Assembly: GCA_016213775.1 (NCBI GenBank)
Contig: JACQZR010000155.1
Location: forward strand, 62,001 to 126,000
Length of the DNA: 64,000 bases
Source: Acidobacteriota bacterium
GTDB taxonomy: Bacteria > Acidobacteriota > Terriglobia > Bryobacterales > Bryobacteraceae
Reading direction: 5' to 3'
Positions 1 through 8,797 of this stretch are shown in pieces. A program made the translations under genes and the position numbers. A model generated the notes under the pieces. The model did no database searches. It saw only the letters and a list, made by a program, of their open reading frames with translations, and was not told the DNA's origin. Every line of letters starts with the position of its first letter. Positions within the stretch are counted from its first letter, which is position 1.

Positions 1-2
1 TG

Positions 3-2219
3 TGGGGATTGGACCGCGAAGGGATATTCCGCGTGGAGGGGGGAGATCTGCGGCCAGTCCGCGTGGATGGCCTACCACCGCTGACGAACCGCTCACAACT
101 TGCGGAGACAACCGACGGGCGATTGTGGGTCGCCTCGCGCGATAACGGGCTGTTCCTCGTGGAGCATGGACATGCGCGGAGAGTGTCCGCCGGCGACGCG
201 CCCTGGAACCTGATCCATGCTGTCTATCCGGGCGACAATGGTGAACTCTGGATTGGCTTCGACGGAGCCGGACTGGGGCGGCTGCGCAACGGCCAACTGC
301 GGCGCTTCGGGAGCGAACCGGACGCTGCCGACAATTACGTCTACTACATAGGCGAGGACTATTCCGGCTATTTCTGGGTTGGCCTCAGGAAGCACCTTTT
401 GCGGGTATCAAAGACGGAGTTGAACGACTACCTGGATGGCAAGCGGGAGGACGTGACCCGTCAGACCTTCGATATCTCCGATGGCTTGCGCAGTTCGAAT
501 TTCGGCCTCGCATTCCTGCCATCTGCGCAGGGCCCGTCGGACATTATCTGGGCGCCATACCTGCGCGGGGTTGTCAGGATTGACACCCGCCACATCCCGA
601 AGAACACAGTGGTGCCGCCGTTGGTCCTGCGCCGTGTGCAGGCCGATGGGGTGGAGATCCCACTGATCGACGGAACTGCGCGTATTCCCAGTCACGTGTC
701 CAGGTTCCAGGTAGAGTTCTCCGCCAACAGCCTCACTGAAAACAGCCGCGTACACTACCGCCGCAAGCTGGAGGGCTTCGATGAGGATTGGCAGGGACCG
801 GACATGAGTTCCACCAGTTCATACACCAACGTCCCACCCGGTTCCTATCAATTACGCGTACAGGCCAGCAACAACGACGGTGTGTGGAACGAGTCCGGAT
901 TAACGGTACCCATCATCTGCCTTCCGGCCTTTTACCAGACATGGTGGTTTCGCCTGGCAGTCGGGTTCGTTTTGTTGGCCGGAATAGCGGGGGTGATTGC
1001 CTGGCGCACCCGATCGCTGCAGCGGAGAACGCTCGATCTCGAGGCGCATGTACGCAGCCGGACCACTGAGTTGGAGAAGGCCAAGTTGGCGGCGGAAGCC
1101 GCGGCGCAGGCAAAGTCGGACTTCCTCGCCACGATGAGTCACGAGATACGCACCCCGATGCATGGAGTGCTGGGGACTTTGGAACTCCTCGCTGAGACAA
1201 CATTGGATAGCGAGCAGCAGGAACACATCTCCGTCATTCGCACCTCCTCCAACTCTCTTCTAACACTGCTCAACGACATCCTGGATCTGTCGAAGCTCGA
1301 AGCGGGTAGGATGGACTTGGCGAAGAAGCCTTTCTCCTTGTCCACCACGGTGGAGGAAGTGGCGCGCATACTGGATTCGACTGCAAAGCTCAAAGGGCTG
1401 AAGATAAAAGCCTGCTTTGACGACCGTTTGCCGACCCACTTTCTCGGCGATGAATCCCGCATCCGCCAGATCCTCTTCAATCTCGCGGGGAACGCCGTGA
1501 AGTTCACTGATGCCGGGAGCGTGGACATAGTTGTTTCAGCCGCCAGCGCCGGAGAAATGATCTGGGATCTGCGGTTGAGCGTGCGTGACACGGGTATTGG
1601 AATTCCGTCCGATCGCATCGGGTCGCTCTTCCAGAAGTTCTATCAAGTGGATGGCTCGTTCAGCCGCCGGCACGAAGGTACCGGGCTGGGGCTGGCAATC
1701 TGTCAGAAGCTCGCGCAGGCGATGGGCGGCCGGATCGAAGTGGCAAGCGAGCAAGGTCGAGGAAGCGCGTTCACGCTCTGCTTGCAACTCACCCAAACAC
1801 AAGCCCCGGCCGAGCATCCGCACAGAGGCAACGGACTGGCCAGCAGGTTCCACGGCCACATCCTTCTGGCCGAGGACAACGCAGTGAGCCGCCGGCTGGG
1901 AGAAAGCCTGTTGACGAAGCTGGGGTGCAATGTGCACTCCGTCTGCAACGGCGCCGAGGCGGTGGAACAGGCCCGATCGGCGGAATATGATCTGGTGCTG
2001 ATGGATCTGCACATGCCGAAGATGGACGGACTGGAAGCGACGCGGTGCATCCGCGACACCTTCCCGCCCTCACGTCAACCGGTGATCATCGCGCTCACGG
2101 CAAACGCGATGGAGGGTGACAGGGAGCGCTGCGTGGCAGCGGGAATGAACGGCTACCTCGCCAAGCCGTTCCATGTGGACGATCTGGTGACCCTGCTCGC
2201 GGCGCACCTGCCGAGATAG
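3..2219 (+). CDS. Hybrid sensor histidine kinase with propeller and Y_Y_Y domains (5' end outside window)
   Basis: The reading frame is open to the left edge, so the N-terminus is missing. The visible part begins inside two-component regulator propeller repeats (LWVGLRK-like and [10 protein letters not shown] strings), followed by a Y_Y_Y domain (about residues 210-305), one membrane span (about 313-333), a HisKA domain with MSHEIRTP (phospho-His near residue 380), a HATPase domain with [16 protein letters not shown] and [10 protein letters not shown], and a C-terminal receiver domain ([30 protein letters not shown]). Such BaeS/BvgS-like one-protein phosphorelays sense an extracytoplasmic signal through the propeller. 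No partner regulator is visible downstream; the next gene is convergent. Family assignment is secure; ligand and output are unknown. Confidence 0.95.
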   Translation, partial: WGLDREGIFRVEGGDLRPVRVDGLPPLTNRSQLAETTDGRLWVASRDNGLFLVEHGHARRVSAGDAPWNLIHAVYPGDNGELWIGFDGAGLGRLRNGQLRRFGSEPDAADNYVYYIGEDYSGYFWVGLRKHLLRVSKTELNDYLDGKREDVTRQTFDISDGLRSSNFGLAFLPSAQGPSDIIWAPYLRGVVRIDTRHIPKNTVVPPLVLRRVQADGVEIPLIDGTARIPSHVSRFQVEFSANSLTENSRVHYRRKLEGFDEDWQGPDMSSTSSYTNVPPGSYQLRVQASNNDGVWNESGLTVPIICLPAFYQTWWFRLAVGFVLLAGIAGVIAWRTRSLQRRTLDLEAHVRSRTTELEKAKLAAEAAAQAKSDFLATMSHEIRTPMHGVLGTLELLAETTLDSEQQEHISVIRTSSNSLLTLLNDILDLSKLEAGRMDLAKKPFSLSTTVEEVARILDSTAKLKGLKIKACFDDRLPTHFLGDESRIRQILFNLAGNAVKFTDAGSVDIVVSAASAGEMIWDLRLSVRDTGIGIPSDRIGSLFQKFYQVDGSFSRRHEGTGLGLAICQKLAQAMGGRIEVASEQGRGSAFTLCLQLTQTQAPAEHPHRGNGLASRFHGHILLAEDNAVSRRLGESLLTKLGCNVHSVCNGAEAVEQARSAEYDLVLMDLHMPKMDGLEATRCIRDTFPPSRQPVIIALTANAMEGDRERCVAAGMNGYLAKPFHVDDLVTLLAAHLPR

Positions 2220-2255
2220 GGCAAGCGAACGGCCGGTGAACCAGGGCTGGCTGAG

Positions 2256-3836
2256 CTAGGCGCGCTCCCAGCGAAGTCCCTCCAGCGTGTCCCCATCGTT
2301 GCGGGTACCCGTCACCAGGGCACTCAGCAGCGCCTTGCCATCAATCGGCTGCACCTCGAACTCCAACTGATTACGTCCGGGTTGCAGGACAACGGGGAAC
2401 TGGAATTGTGCGGCCCGGTACCTGGTGTCGCTGTCGAAGCCTGCCACAGTGGCGCCGTTCAGTTTCACCTTGACCTTGCCGCGCAATCCGATCCAGAGGA
2501 AGCCGCGCCTGTGTCCGGGCGAAGTGGCCGCAGCGGTCAGCGTGTACGTGGTTCCGGCCGCGGGAGGCGTTCCGGATGCAGCCGGAAGATCAAGCGTATC
2601 AAATGGGGCTTCGAGTGGTATCCACCCTGAACCCTTGGCGATGCGCCAGTGGCGGTTGCAGCGTCCGTACCACCGGTCGGGCCGTTCCCACCGGCGGTTG
2701 TCGCGATCAGGCTCATCGCCGCGGACCTCGATTTGGGTTTGATCCATCACACCCATCTGACGCCTCGCGGCCATATGCAGAAACTCCATGTCGATCGGGT
2801 TGAAACCGAGCAGCCGCGCCACCATGGAATCCGCGGCGACGGGGTCCTCTCCCGCCAGGATGAGGTTGCTGCGCACCGTCTGATCGGCACGATGGATGGA
2901 GTGCTCCTGCGCCTGAAGGCCGCGCAGACCGTCCACCACGCAGTAGTCCGGCGGATGGAACGAAGCCAAATCCACGATGAAAGGATCGATGCGGTCGCCC
3001 GCGGAATGCTGCTCGTGCAGGAGGGCGTTGTGGAACACGCCAGGGCGTGCGTAGGCTTCGCGAGGCGCGGTGCCCACGTAGTTCTTCAGACAGGCCGTGA
3101 TGCCGGATTGCAGGTGAACCTTCATCACCGGCACAGTGATCAGGAAGTCGCATCGAGTAATGGTGTTGGTGACGAAATAATCGGGGCGCGCGCCGAATGC
3201 GCCCACGCCATTCGGTGATTGGGGAACGGGAAAGCGGTGGAAGGCGCCCGAGGCATCGCGCACGGCGTCGTAGCTGAGGTCGACATAGTCGAATTGCTTT
3301 TGCGGGAAACGGCGCGCAAAGCTGGTGATCATGCCGCCGAGCGAACCATCGAAGCCGGGGAACTCTTCGGCGCCCCAATCGAAATTGACGGCGGTTACGC
3401 GCTGTTTGTTCTGCGTCACCACGTTGTCTTCCGCTTTGTCATTGGTGCGGCGGTAGGTGCCGCCTTCGGCGACGGTGATGCGGCCCGCCTGGGAATGCCG
3501 CGCCACATATTCCAGCACCGCGCGCGTGACCCGGAAGTCGGTGATATCGCCAATGGCATAAGAAGGATGGGGGCGGAGAAAAACGATGTTGGGTTTGATT
3601 ACGACCCAAGAACCCGGCCGGATTTTCGCTGCGAGGGAGCCCGCTCGGGGAGCGCCCAAGTCGATCGCGCGAAACACCATTTCGCGGACCTGGGCATCAG
3701 TGAGTTCCGTCTCAAGCGAAGCGGGTTGGCGCAGCTTGGAATGAGTGGAACGGACGAGCCCAAGGCACGTTTTATCAGGGGCGCCGGGCAACGCAGCGGC
3801 AAAGGCGCCGGCGGCGAGGAATTGACGTCGATTCAT
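2256..3836 (-). CDS. Exported DUF362 protein with C-terminal beta-sandwich-like extension
   Basis: 526 aa. The start is set at ATG 3836 because it gives a Tat-like leader (MNRRQFLAAGAFAAALPGAP) and forms an ATGA overlap with the upstream gene. The central 60-390 region is a DUF362 domain (IKPNIVFLRPHPSY, VAEGGTY, PVMKVHLQSGITACLKN, DGLRGLQ, AADSMVARLLGF), known mainly as a domain of unknown function in iron-sulfur and secreted proteins. No cysteine-rich ferredoxin part is present. The last 110 residues, rich in beta-type sequence (FLWIGLRGKVKVKLNG, LQPGRNQLEFEV), look like a carbohydrate-binding or PA14-like sandwich; this is inference. It is translationally coupled to a second DUF362 gene, so the two products probably act together outside the cytoplasm. 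Confidence 0.85.
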   Translation of the reverse strand: MNRRQFLAAGAFAAALPGAPDKTCLGLVRSTHSKLRQPASLETELTDAQVREMVFRAIDLGAPRAGSLAAKIRPGSWVVIKPNIVFLRPHPSYAIGDITDFRVTRAVLEYVARHSQAGRITVAEGGTYRRTNDKAEDNVVTQNKQRVTAVNFDWGAEEFPGFDGSLGGMITSFARRFPQKQFDYVDLSYDAVRDASGAFHRFPVPQSPNGVGAFGARPDYFVTNTITRCDFLITVPVMKVHLQSGITACLKNYVGTAPREAYARPGVFHNALLHEQHSAGDRIDPFIVDLASFHPPDYCVVDGLRGLQAQEHSIHRADQTVRSNLILAGEDPVAADSMVARLLGFNPIDMEFLHMAARRQMGVMDQTQIEVRGDEPDRDNRRWERPDRWYGRCNRHWRIAKGSGWIPLEAPFDTLDLPAASGTPPAAGTTYTLTAAATSPGHRRGFLWIGLRGKVKVKLNGATVAGFDSDTRYRAAQFQFPVVLQPGRNQLEFEVQPIDGKALLSALVTGTRNDGDTLEGLRWERA

Positions 3837-4840
3837 AGAGCGCTCCATCCGGCGGGCCTGGCAAACGGCCGCCTCGCTTCTTCGATTTCGTTCCCGTGCG
3901 TCCAGATGGAATCGGGATCGCACACCCCAAATCCGCGAGCCTCCAGTCTGTCCAGCAGTCGGATTTTACGCGGATCGAACCCCATCACCGCCGCACCCAC
4001 GGCATCCACGGCAAGCGCGTTGCGGCCGGCAATGACGATGTTGTGCCGGACGGCGGCGCCGTCAAAATGGAGAGGCCCGCCGAGGATGGCAAAGTCAGGC
4101 GGGTGGTGCAGGTAGAGGTCTGTTGTCACGTCGGCCGCATCGCCCAACGCGGCGAGTTTCTCGCGCTGTTGACCATAGATGACACGCGACGCAAACGACC
4201 GGTAAGTAGCTGCCGACAACGCGACACCGGTATCGGGGCTGGTACGAAGCGGGGCGATCGTGACAATACGATCGCATTCGCGGAACAGCTTCGCCAGTGC
4301 ATAGGCTCCGGTGGGATTTGCTCCCGCGTAAGTGCGCCGCAACGGCGGCGATGTAATGTATGGGACTTCGCCCAGATTCAGGTATTCGATACGGACGGAG
4401 CGATGATTGGCGGCGAGACCTGCGATCATGCTCGCGTATCCGGCCGGAGCAGCGGAGTCCTCCACGATGGTAATCCGCTTGCCTTGGCGCGCGGCCAGCA
4501 TACGTTCCAGAACGGCGCCCACCAGACGTACATCGGTGGACACTTCGGGAGTCACGACAATCTTGATCAGAACCCGGTCTTCCGGGCCAATGCCGCCAAC
4601 CCGGCGCCCCGCACGACTGAGATCGAGCGCGCGGTTTACCAGCGCCTGCAACTCGGAGTTCGACAGCTCCGCATCGACGCGCCGCGGAGAGGCGAGCCCG
4701 GTGATTGGCGTACCGTCGTGCTCCTTGCCGCCGGCGAAGCTGGATGTCACCAGTCCCACGTGCGGGGTCCGTTCAATCGATGCCGAGGCTAGCATCGACT
4801 CGTTTAACTTCCGCTTGCCGCGGAGTTGCTCATCTGCCAT
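3833..4840 (-). CDS. DUF362 protein, first gene of a coupled DUF362 pair
   Basis: 335 aa from ATG 4840, which is preceded by a good ribosome site (GGTGGAGG) at normal spacing; the frame stays open about 90 nt further upstream but that stretch is low quality. Conserved DUF362 blocks are RVLIKIVVTPEVSTD, ITIVEDSAAPAGY, YLNLGEVPYI, DRIVTIAPLRTS, DFAILGGPLHFDG and NALAVDAVGAAVMGFDP. Unlike the next gene there is no obvious export signal at the chosen start. The stop codon overlaps the start of the downstream DUF362 gene by 4 nt. The two are distant paralogues, not a recent duplication. Function is not known; the pairing suggests a complex or sequential use. Confidence 0.8.
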   Translation of the reverse strand: MADEQLRGKRKLNESMLASASIERTPHVGLVTSSFAGGKEHDGTPITGLASPRRVDAELSNSELQALVNRALDLSRAGRRVGGIGPEDRVLIKIVVTPEVSTDVRLVGAVLERMLAARQGKRITIVEDSAAPAGYASMIAGLAANHRSVRIEYLNLGEVPYITSPPLRRTYAGANPTGAYALAKLFRECDRIVTIAPLRTSPDTGVALSAATYRSFASRVIYGQQREKLAALGDAADVTTDLYLHHPPDFAILGGPLHFDGAAVRHNIVIAGRNALAVDAVGAAVMGFDPRKIRLLDRLEARGFGVCDPDSIWTHGNEIEEARRPFARPAGWSAL

Positions 4841-4942
4841 AACGCCTCCACCTGGAGGCCCAAAACCACCGTCACAGCCGCTCTGTGGGCAGTATACCTC
4901 GCCGCAAGGCATAATAAGAAGAGCTAGCACTTACAGCACTTC

Positions 4943-5830
4943 ATGAAAACAACCCTTTGTCTCTTTGCCATGGCAAGCAGTGTGTTTGCCCAACTCGCCC
5001 CTCCGGCTACACCAGGGGCCGCCGATATTGCGCCGGAAACAGTGGTCGCCACCACGGGAGATCGGAAGATCACAGCCGGCGAAGTCAACAAACTGATACA
5101 GGCGCTGCCGCTGCAGATGAAGCAAGGTTTCGAGCGCGATCCGCGCGGGTTTCTTTCGCAGTGGTTCCTGCTGCAGCGGCTTCTCGCGATGGCGGAAGAG
5201 AAGAAACTCGACCAGCGCAGCCCCTATAAGGAAACCATCGCCATCCAACGGATGAGCGCGCTGGCGCAGTTCATGATCGAAGACCGCGGAGCAACCACGG
5301 TGGTGTCCGAGGAGGATTTGAAAAAGTCCTACGAAGCGCGCAAGAACGACTACACGATGGCGAAAGTGAAGCTCATTTACGTGCCGTTTGTGGCGGGCCA
5401 GGCACAGGCGGTCGCGGGCTCATCGTCCATGACCGAAGCTCAGGCGCTCGCCAAGGCGGAAGAGGCGGTGAAGACGGCGCGGAGCGGGGCAGACTTCGTC
5501 AAGCTCGTCGCGGAGATGTCGGAGGACCCGATCTCGAAGGAGAAGCAGGGCGACTTTGGACCCATCCGCCGTGGCGACAAACTGCCGGATCCGATCAAGA
5601 GCGCCGTATTCTCTTTGAAGCCTGGACAGGTGAGCGACCCTGTCCGCCAGCCTAACGGCTATTACATTTTCCGTCTGCAGGAAATGACCGCGCAAGCGCT
5701 GGACGAGGTCAAGGACACATTGTTCAATGAACTGAAGAACGCGAAAGTCAAAGAGTGGCTGGACGCCAACGCCAAGGCGACGGAAGTGAAAGTGGAAAAG
5801 CAGGAGTTCTTCGCCCCCAAGGGGAAGTAG
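4943..5830 (+). CDS. Secreted parvulin-type peptidyl-prolyl isomerase (SurA/PrsA-like)
   Basis: 295 aa with a signal peptide (MKTTLCLFAMASSVFAQ). An N-terminal SurA-like helical region (about 30-130) precedes a parvulin domain (about 135-245): VKLIYVPFVA, ADFVKLVAEMSEDP, GDFGPIRRGDKLPDP, VFSLKPGQVSDPV and NGYYIFRL. The family isomerises Xaa-Pro bonds and acts as a chaperone for secreted or outer-membrane proteins. One parvulin domain is present, versus two in E. coli SurA. It is transcribed divergently from the DUF362 pair with about 100 nt between the starts, and its end nearly touches the convergent acetyltransferase. Family call is secure; substrates are unknown. Confidence 0.93.
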   Translation: MKTTLCLFAMASSVFAQLAPPATPGAADIAPETVVATTGDRKITAGEVNKLIQALPLQMKQGFERDPRGFLSQWFLLQRLLAMAEEKKLDQRSPYKETIAIQRMSALAQFMIEDRGATTVVSEEDLKKSYEARKNDYTMAKVKLIYVPFVAGQAQAVAGSSSMTEAQALAKAEEAVKTARSGADFVKLVAEMSEDPISKEKQGDFGPIRRGDKLPDPIKSAVFSLKPGQVSDPVRQPNGYYIFRLQEMTAQALDEVKDTLFNELKNAKVKEWLDANAKATEVKVEKQEFFAPKGK

Positions 5831-5831
5831 T

Positions 5832-6347
5832 TCAGAGACCGAACGCGCTGTGGTATTCGACGCTTCCGGCAATCCCATCCAGCGCGCCCGGGACCAGTTC
5901 GAGGGCGAAAAAGGAATCCGTAGGAAACGGCGTGGAGAGGCGCTCTGCACTCTCGCGCGAGAAGCCGAAACGGGGATAGTACTCCTTGTGCCCCACCACA
6001 AGCACGATGCGTTCCTGCATGCCGCGCAGTCGGCGTAGTCCTTCGTTGGTGAGAGCCGTTCCGACGCCGCGACGTTGATATTCAGGGAGTACGGCCAGCG
6101 GAGCCAATGCCACGGCAGACACCCTGGTTTCTCCCGAGCGAATCCACATTCGCGTAAACAGGATGTGCCCGGCGACCTGGCCATCCACCTCGGCGATCAG
6201 TGAGAGCAAATGCGCGTTCTGATCACGGAGACGGTCGACAAGGTCCGCCTCTTCGGCCTGCCCAAAGGCTTCCGTTTCCACGCGGCGAACCTCCGCAATG
6301 TCGGCCGGTTGTTCGTCGCGAATCAGGGCGGCGCAGTCAGAGCACAT
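5832..6347 (-). CDS. GNAT family N-acetyltransferase
   Basis: 171 aa, about the size of YhbS-type single-domain GNAT proteins. The acetyl-CoA binding motif A is clear at about 85-105 (LAPLAVLPEYQRRGVGTAL), followed by VLVVGHKEYYPRFGF, a typical YhbS-like motif B region. It transfers an acetyl group from acetyl-CoA to an unknown amine. The start overlaps the end of the secretin-like gene by 11 nt, so it is probably the last gene of the operon led by the ECF sigma factor. It is cytoplasmic with no leader. Whether its job is linked to the sigma system or it is a passenger cannot be told from sequence. Confidence 0.9.
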   Translation of the reverse strand: MCSDCAALIRDEQPADIAEVRRVETEAFGQAEEADLVDRLRDQNAHLLSLIAEVDGQVAGHILFTRMWIRSGETRVSAVALAPLAVLPEYQRRGVGTALTNEGLRRLRGMQERIVLVVGHKEYYPRFGFSRESAERLSTPFPTDSFFALELVPGALDGIAGSVEYHSAFGL

Positions 6348-7074
6348 TCACAGTCACCACAAGGAAGAACGCATCGTCTCCGATGTTGTCGAGGCGGATC
6401 TTTCCCAGCACGATCTTCTGCCCCTCTTTCACAAGGATATCCGTTCTTATCCCGACTTCACCGGGCTTCTCTTCCGGCTTCACGGGAATGGAGACATAGA
6501 AGTGAAAATCGGGAGTGTTTACGGTCTTTCCGTCCTCCATCACGCGAGGCGATCCCAGGCCGGTTCTGAAGAAGTACTTCGCACTGCTGCCCATGGCTTG
6601 TGCGGGCAGCAGCCCGCTGATCGCGGTGTCGCTTCCCGAGTTGCGTGTGCTGATGGGGATCGTGTCCAGCAGCCGGTACGCCTTGTAGCCGAGAGTCCCC
6701 TTCATCTGCTTGACGGCCACGTCGACATCGGCGGGAAGAGCGCCACCGCGTGGAGTGGGGCTGTTGTAGGCTCCCACCAGATAAATCGTATATTCGATGA
6801 GGTGCGTGCGTTGCTCGGGGCGCTTCGGTTCGGGCACGTCGTACTTGCGAAGCAGATCCAACGCAAGCGCCACGTCGTCCTTGCTTCCGCGGATGGAGAC
6901 CTGGCGCAGGACAGGCTCCCATAGGATATGCGTACGCGCGCCCATGATGTCGCTGACAAATCGTATCGCGCGATTGGCGCGATCTCCGGTCAGGTTCTTT
7001 GGTTCAAACATCGCCTCAGTGGTTTGCGCCAGGAGATGTGTGGCGAGCAAAACGGCGAGCATCAGTCTAGTCAT
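6337..7074 (-). CDS. Secreted protein resembling secretin N- and core-domain segments
   Basis: 245 aa with an N-terminal signal (MTRLMLAVLLATHLLAQ). Residues 30-85 (RFVSDIMGARTHILWEPVLR, VSIRGSKDDVALALDLLRKY) resemble the short secretin N/NolW-type module, in which a beta-alpha-beta unit ends in a helix followed by a proline. The C-terminal half (DTAISGLLP, VSIPVKPEEKPGEVGIRTDI, EGQKIVLGKIRL) has the alternating pattern of secretin beta strands. It is far shorter than a real secretin and lacks an evident pore-forming region, so it is probably not a channel. The start overlaps the anti-sigma gene by 8 nt. It may be the exported output or signal partner of the sigma/anti-sigma pair; that is inference. 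Confidence 0.6.
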   Translation of the reverse strand: MTRLMLAVLLATHLLAQTTEAMFEPKNLTGDRANRAIRFVSDIMGARTHILWEPVLRQVSIRGSKDDVALALDLLRKYDVPEPKRPEQRTHLIEYTIYLVGAYNSPTPRGGALPADVDVAVKQMKGTLGYKAYRLLDTIPISTRNSGSDTAISGLLPAQAMGSSAKYFFRTGLGSPRVMEDGKTVNTPDFHFYVSIPVKPEEKPGEVGIRTDILVKEGQKIVLGKIRLDNIGDDAFFLVVTVNVL

Positions 7075-7639
7075 TGGAGTCTCCGTGAGGATCGGGCAGT
7101 GGGATGGTTGCTGGTTCGACGATGAGGATGATCACGTCGGGATCGGCTGTAGGGACGCGTATACCGGCTTCCATAATGGGAGCCTGCACGGCGGCTGGTG
7201 GCGGCGAGAACTCGTCAAGGAACGCCTCCCAATCGAGCGTAGGATCGCGCTTCGTTACGCGGCCGGACTTCGGCGGCGGCATGGGGCGTGGAGTGAAGGC
7301 CGCGGTAACTGCCGGCGGATCGAGTGCTCGCGGCGGATGGATCTCGGGTGGCGGTTGATTCGGCCACAACAGTACAAGCGAGAGGCAGGCGGCAATGCCC
7401 GCGGTCGCGGCCCACCAGACACGTCTTCGCCGGCGCAGTTTTTCCCTCACGCGGTTCCGTATCAGGTGCAGAGCGGAATCATCCGCAGGCACCGATCGAA
7501 GTAAGGATTGATCCTCACGCAGAGAATGCAACAGCTCCCTGCAGCCGGCACATTCGGCGAGGTGAACGTGGAGCGCGGGTGCGGCGTCCTCGCCGTCCAC
7601 CAACAACGCAATCGGCTCTTGCCATTTCTCGCAATTCAT
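7067..7639 (-). CDS. Membrane anti-sigma factor with zinc-finger-like N-terminus
   Basis: 190 aa. The N-terminus holds a ZAS-type H-x3-C-x2-C motif (HLAECAGC, about residues 26-33) within an otherwise acidic helical region, the usual sigma-binding domain. One membrane span lies at about 74-91 (WWAATAGIAACLSLVLLW), followed by a proline-rich extracytoplasmic tail. The gene overlaps the preceding sigma gene by 4 nt, the standard arrangement for an ECF sigma factor and its anti-sigma factor. It should hold the sigma factor at the membrane until an external signal releases it. The C-terminal region has no recognisable sensor domain. Confidence 0.85.
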   Translation of the reverse strand: MNCEKWQEPIALLVDGEDAAPALHVHLAECAGCRELLHSLREDQSLLRSVPADDSALHLIRNRVREKLRRRRRVWWAATAGIAACLSLVLLWPNQPPPEIHPPRALDPPAVTAAFTPRPMPPPKSGRVTKRDPTLDWEAFLDEFSPPPAAVQAPIMEAGIRVPTADPDVIILIVEPATIPLPDPHGDSND

Positions 7640-8190
7640 AAAGTACCCCTTGCCGCATGAGCTAGAATCTCTCGCAACTTCAGACGCGCGTTCATCACGT
7701 ACACCCTCACCGTGGCCTCGGCGATCTGCATCTGCACCGCTACCTCTTGTGTGGTGAGCCCCTCAAGTTCACGCAGGGTGAGCGCCGTCCGTTCCCGCTC
7801 GCTGAGTTGCTGCAAAGCATCCTTCAGGAGTTGCTCTCGCTGCGACTCCGAGGCCTGCCGTTCGGGAGAACGCGCGCCGGAGGCAATGTCCGGCAATTCG
7901 CACGGACTGGCCGAGGCCCTTCGGCGTGCGCGGTCGCGGCAGAGGTTCAAGGTTACAGTGCGAAGCCACGCCTGAATACTCGCCTCGTCATGCAGTTTGC
8001 GGCGATGATCGTGCAGGCGAAGAAAGGCGTCCTGCGTGACCTCCTGCGCATCGGGAACGCTGCCGGTGAGTCTGGCGGCGAGCGCGAAAATACGATGCTG
8101 GAAGCGCGCCATCAGTGCCTCAAATGAAGCTTGATCCCGGATTATGGTTAGGGGTTTGATGGTGCCGTCCGCTGTCATTTCCTGGGCCAA
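7636..8190 (-). CDS. ECF-type RNA polymerase sigma-70 factor
   Basis: 184 aa. Sigma region 2 lies at about 25-95 (HRIFALAARLTGSVPDAQEV, TQDAFLRLHDHRRK, IQAWLRTVTLNLCRDRARRR) and region 4 at about 125-178 (LSERERTALTLRELEGLTTQ, EVAVQMQIAEATVRVYVMNA). There is no region 1.1 or 3, as expected for an ECF factor. It is the first gene of an operon with the anti-sigma, secretin-like and GNAT genes, joined by 4, 8 and 11 nt overlaps, and probably drives its own transcription. The usual start at 8190 lies 46 nt from the neighbouring gene's end. Confidence 0.93.
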   Translation of the reverse strand: MAQEMTADGTIKPLTIIRDQASFEALMARFQHRIFALAARLTGSVPDAQEVTQDAFLRLHDHRRKLHDEASIQAWLRTVTLNLCRDRARRRASASPCELPDIASGARSPERQASESQREQLLKDALQQLSERERTALTLRELEGLTTQEVAVQMQIAEATVRVYVMNARLKLREILAHAARGTL

Positions 8191-8236
8191 TTGTGTCCTC
8201 AGCTACAAGTAAGAACGCAGCGGAAGCGGAATTCGT

Positions 8237-8527
8237 TTAGAGCTTTGTGAGCACCTGCACCCAACCGGGTTCGCGAAGAAACTCCGGCATCTTCGCGCGT
8301 CCGGCGGTGATGTGCGCCGACCTGGAGTGCTTGTCGAGTGCCTCCGCGCTGGTCCACTCTTCTATGAATGTGAACTTGCCGGCATCGGAGAGGTCGACGA
8401 AAAGGTCGTATCGGAGACACCCTTCTTCCTGGCGCGTGGGGGCGACGAATCCTTCCAGGATTTCCCGAAGCGCGGCCTCATGGCCCGGTTTGGCGTGAAT
8501 GTGGGCAACAACGTCGATTTTGGACAT
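8237..8527 (-). CDS. Antibiotic biosynthesis monooxygenase (ABM) domain protein
   Basis: 96 aa, a single dimeric alpha-beta ABM domain of the usual length. Key strings are VVAHIHAKPGHEAALREILE, QEEGCLRYDLFVDL, FTFIEEWTSAEALDKHSRSA and HITAGRAKMPEFL. Members include YgiN-type quinol monooxygenases, but many have no known substrate. It is cytoplasmic. It stands alone, downstream of and in the same direction as nothing obvious; a divergent 68-codon ORF begins 46 nt away. Confidence 0.88.
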   Translation of the reverse strand: MSKIDVVAHIHAKPGHEAALREILEGFVAPTRQEEGCLRYDLFVDLSDAGKFTFIEEWTSAEALDKHSRSAHITAGRAKMPEFLREPGWVQVLTKL

Positions 8528-8573
8528 GCCTCTTCAGCGTACGCCCACGCGCCGCCGCGCGTAAAATGGAAGC

Positions 8574-8780
8574 ATGTCGCTGCTCGACGAAGTGCGTATG
8601 GACCGGACACAACTCACGGTTGTGACAACATGCACACCTTCAGACGCCAAGGAATACTGGCGGTCGAAAACGATGCAGGAACGGCTGGCGGCACTCGAAC
8701 TAGTGAGGCAAGTGTTCAAAGGGTACGACCCGGATACCACCCGACTTCAGAGAATTCTTGAAGTTACTCGTTGTCCATGA
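8574..8780 (+). CDS. Small conserved protein, antitoxin-like, without its usual partner
   Basis: 68 aa (a second ATG eight codons in, at 8598, may be the true start). The sequence EYWRSKTMQERLAALELVRQ followed by GYDPDTTRLQRILEVT fits a small conserved family I recall as encoded next to a nucleotidyltransferase-like gene, where it behaves like an antitoxin component. Here the downstream gene is a convergent DUF1552 gene and no nucleotidyltransferase is present, so it looks like an orphan. The family memory is from recollection and not from a search. The protein is short and mostly helical, with no membrane segment. Confidence 0.55.
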   Translation: MSLLDEVRMDRTQLTVVTTCTPSDAKEYWRSKTMQERLAALELVRQVFKGYDPDTTRLQRILEVTRCP

Positions 8781-8797
8781 GGCGCGCTTTCTGGTAA

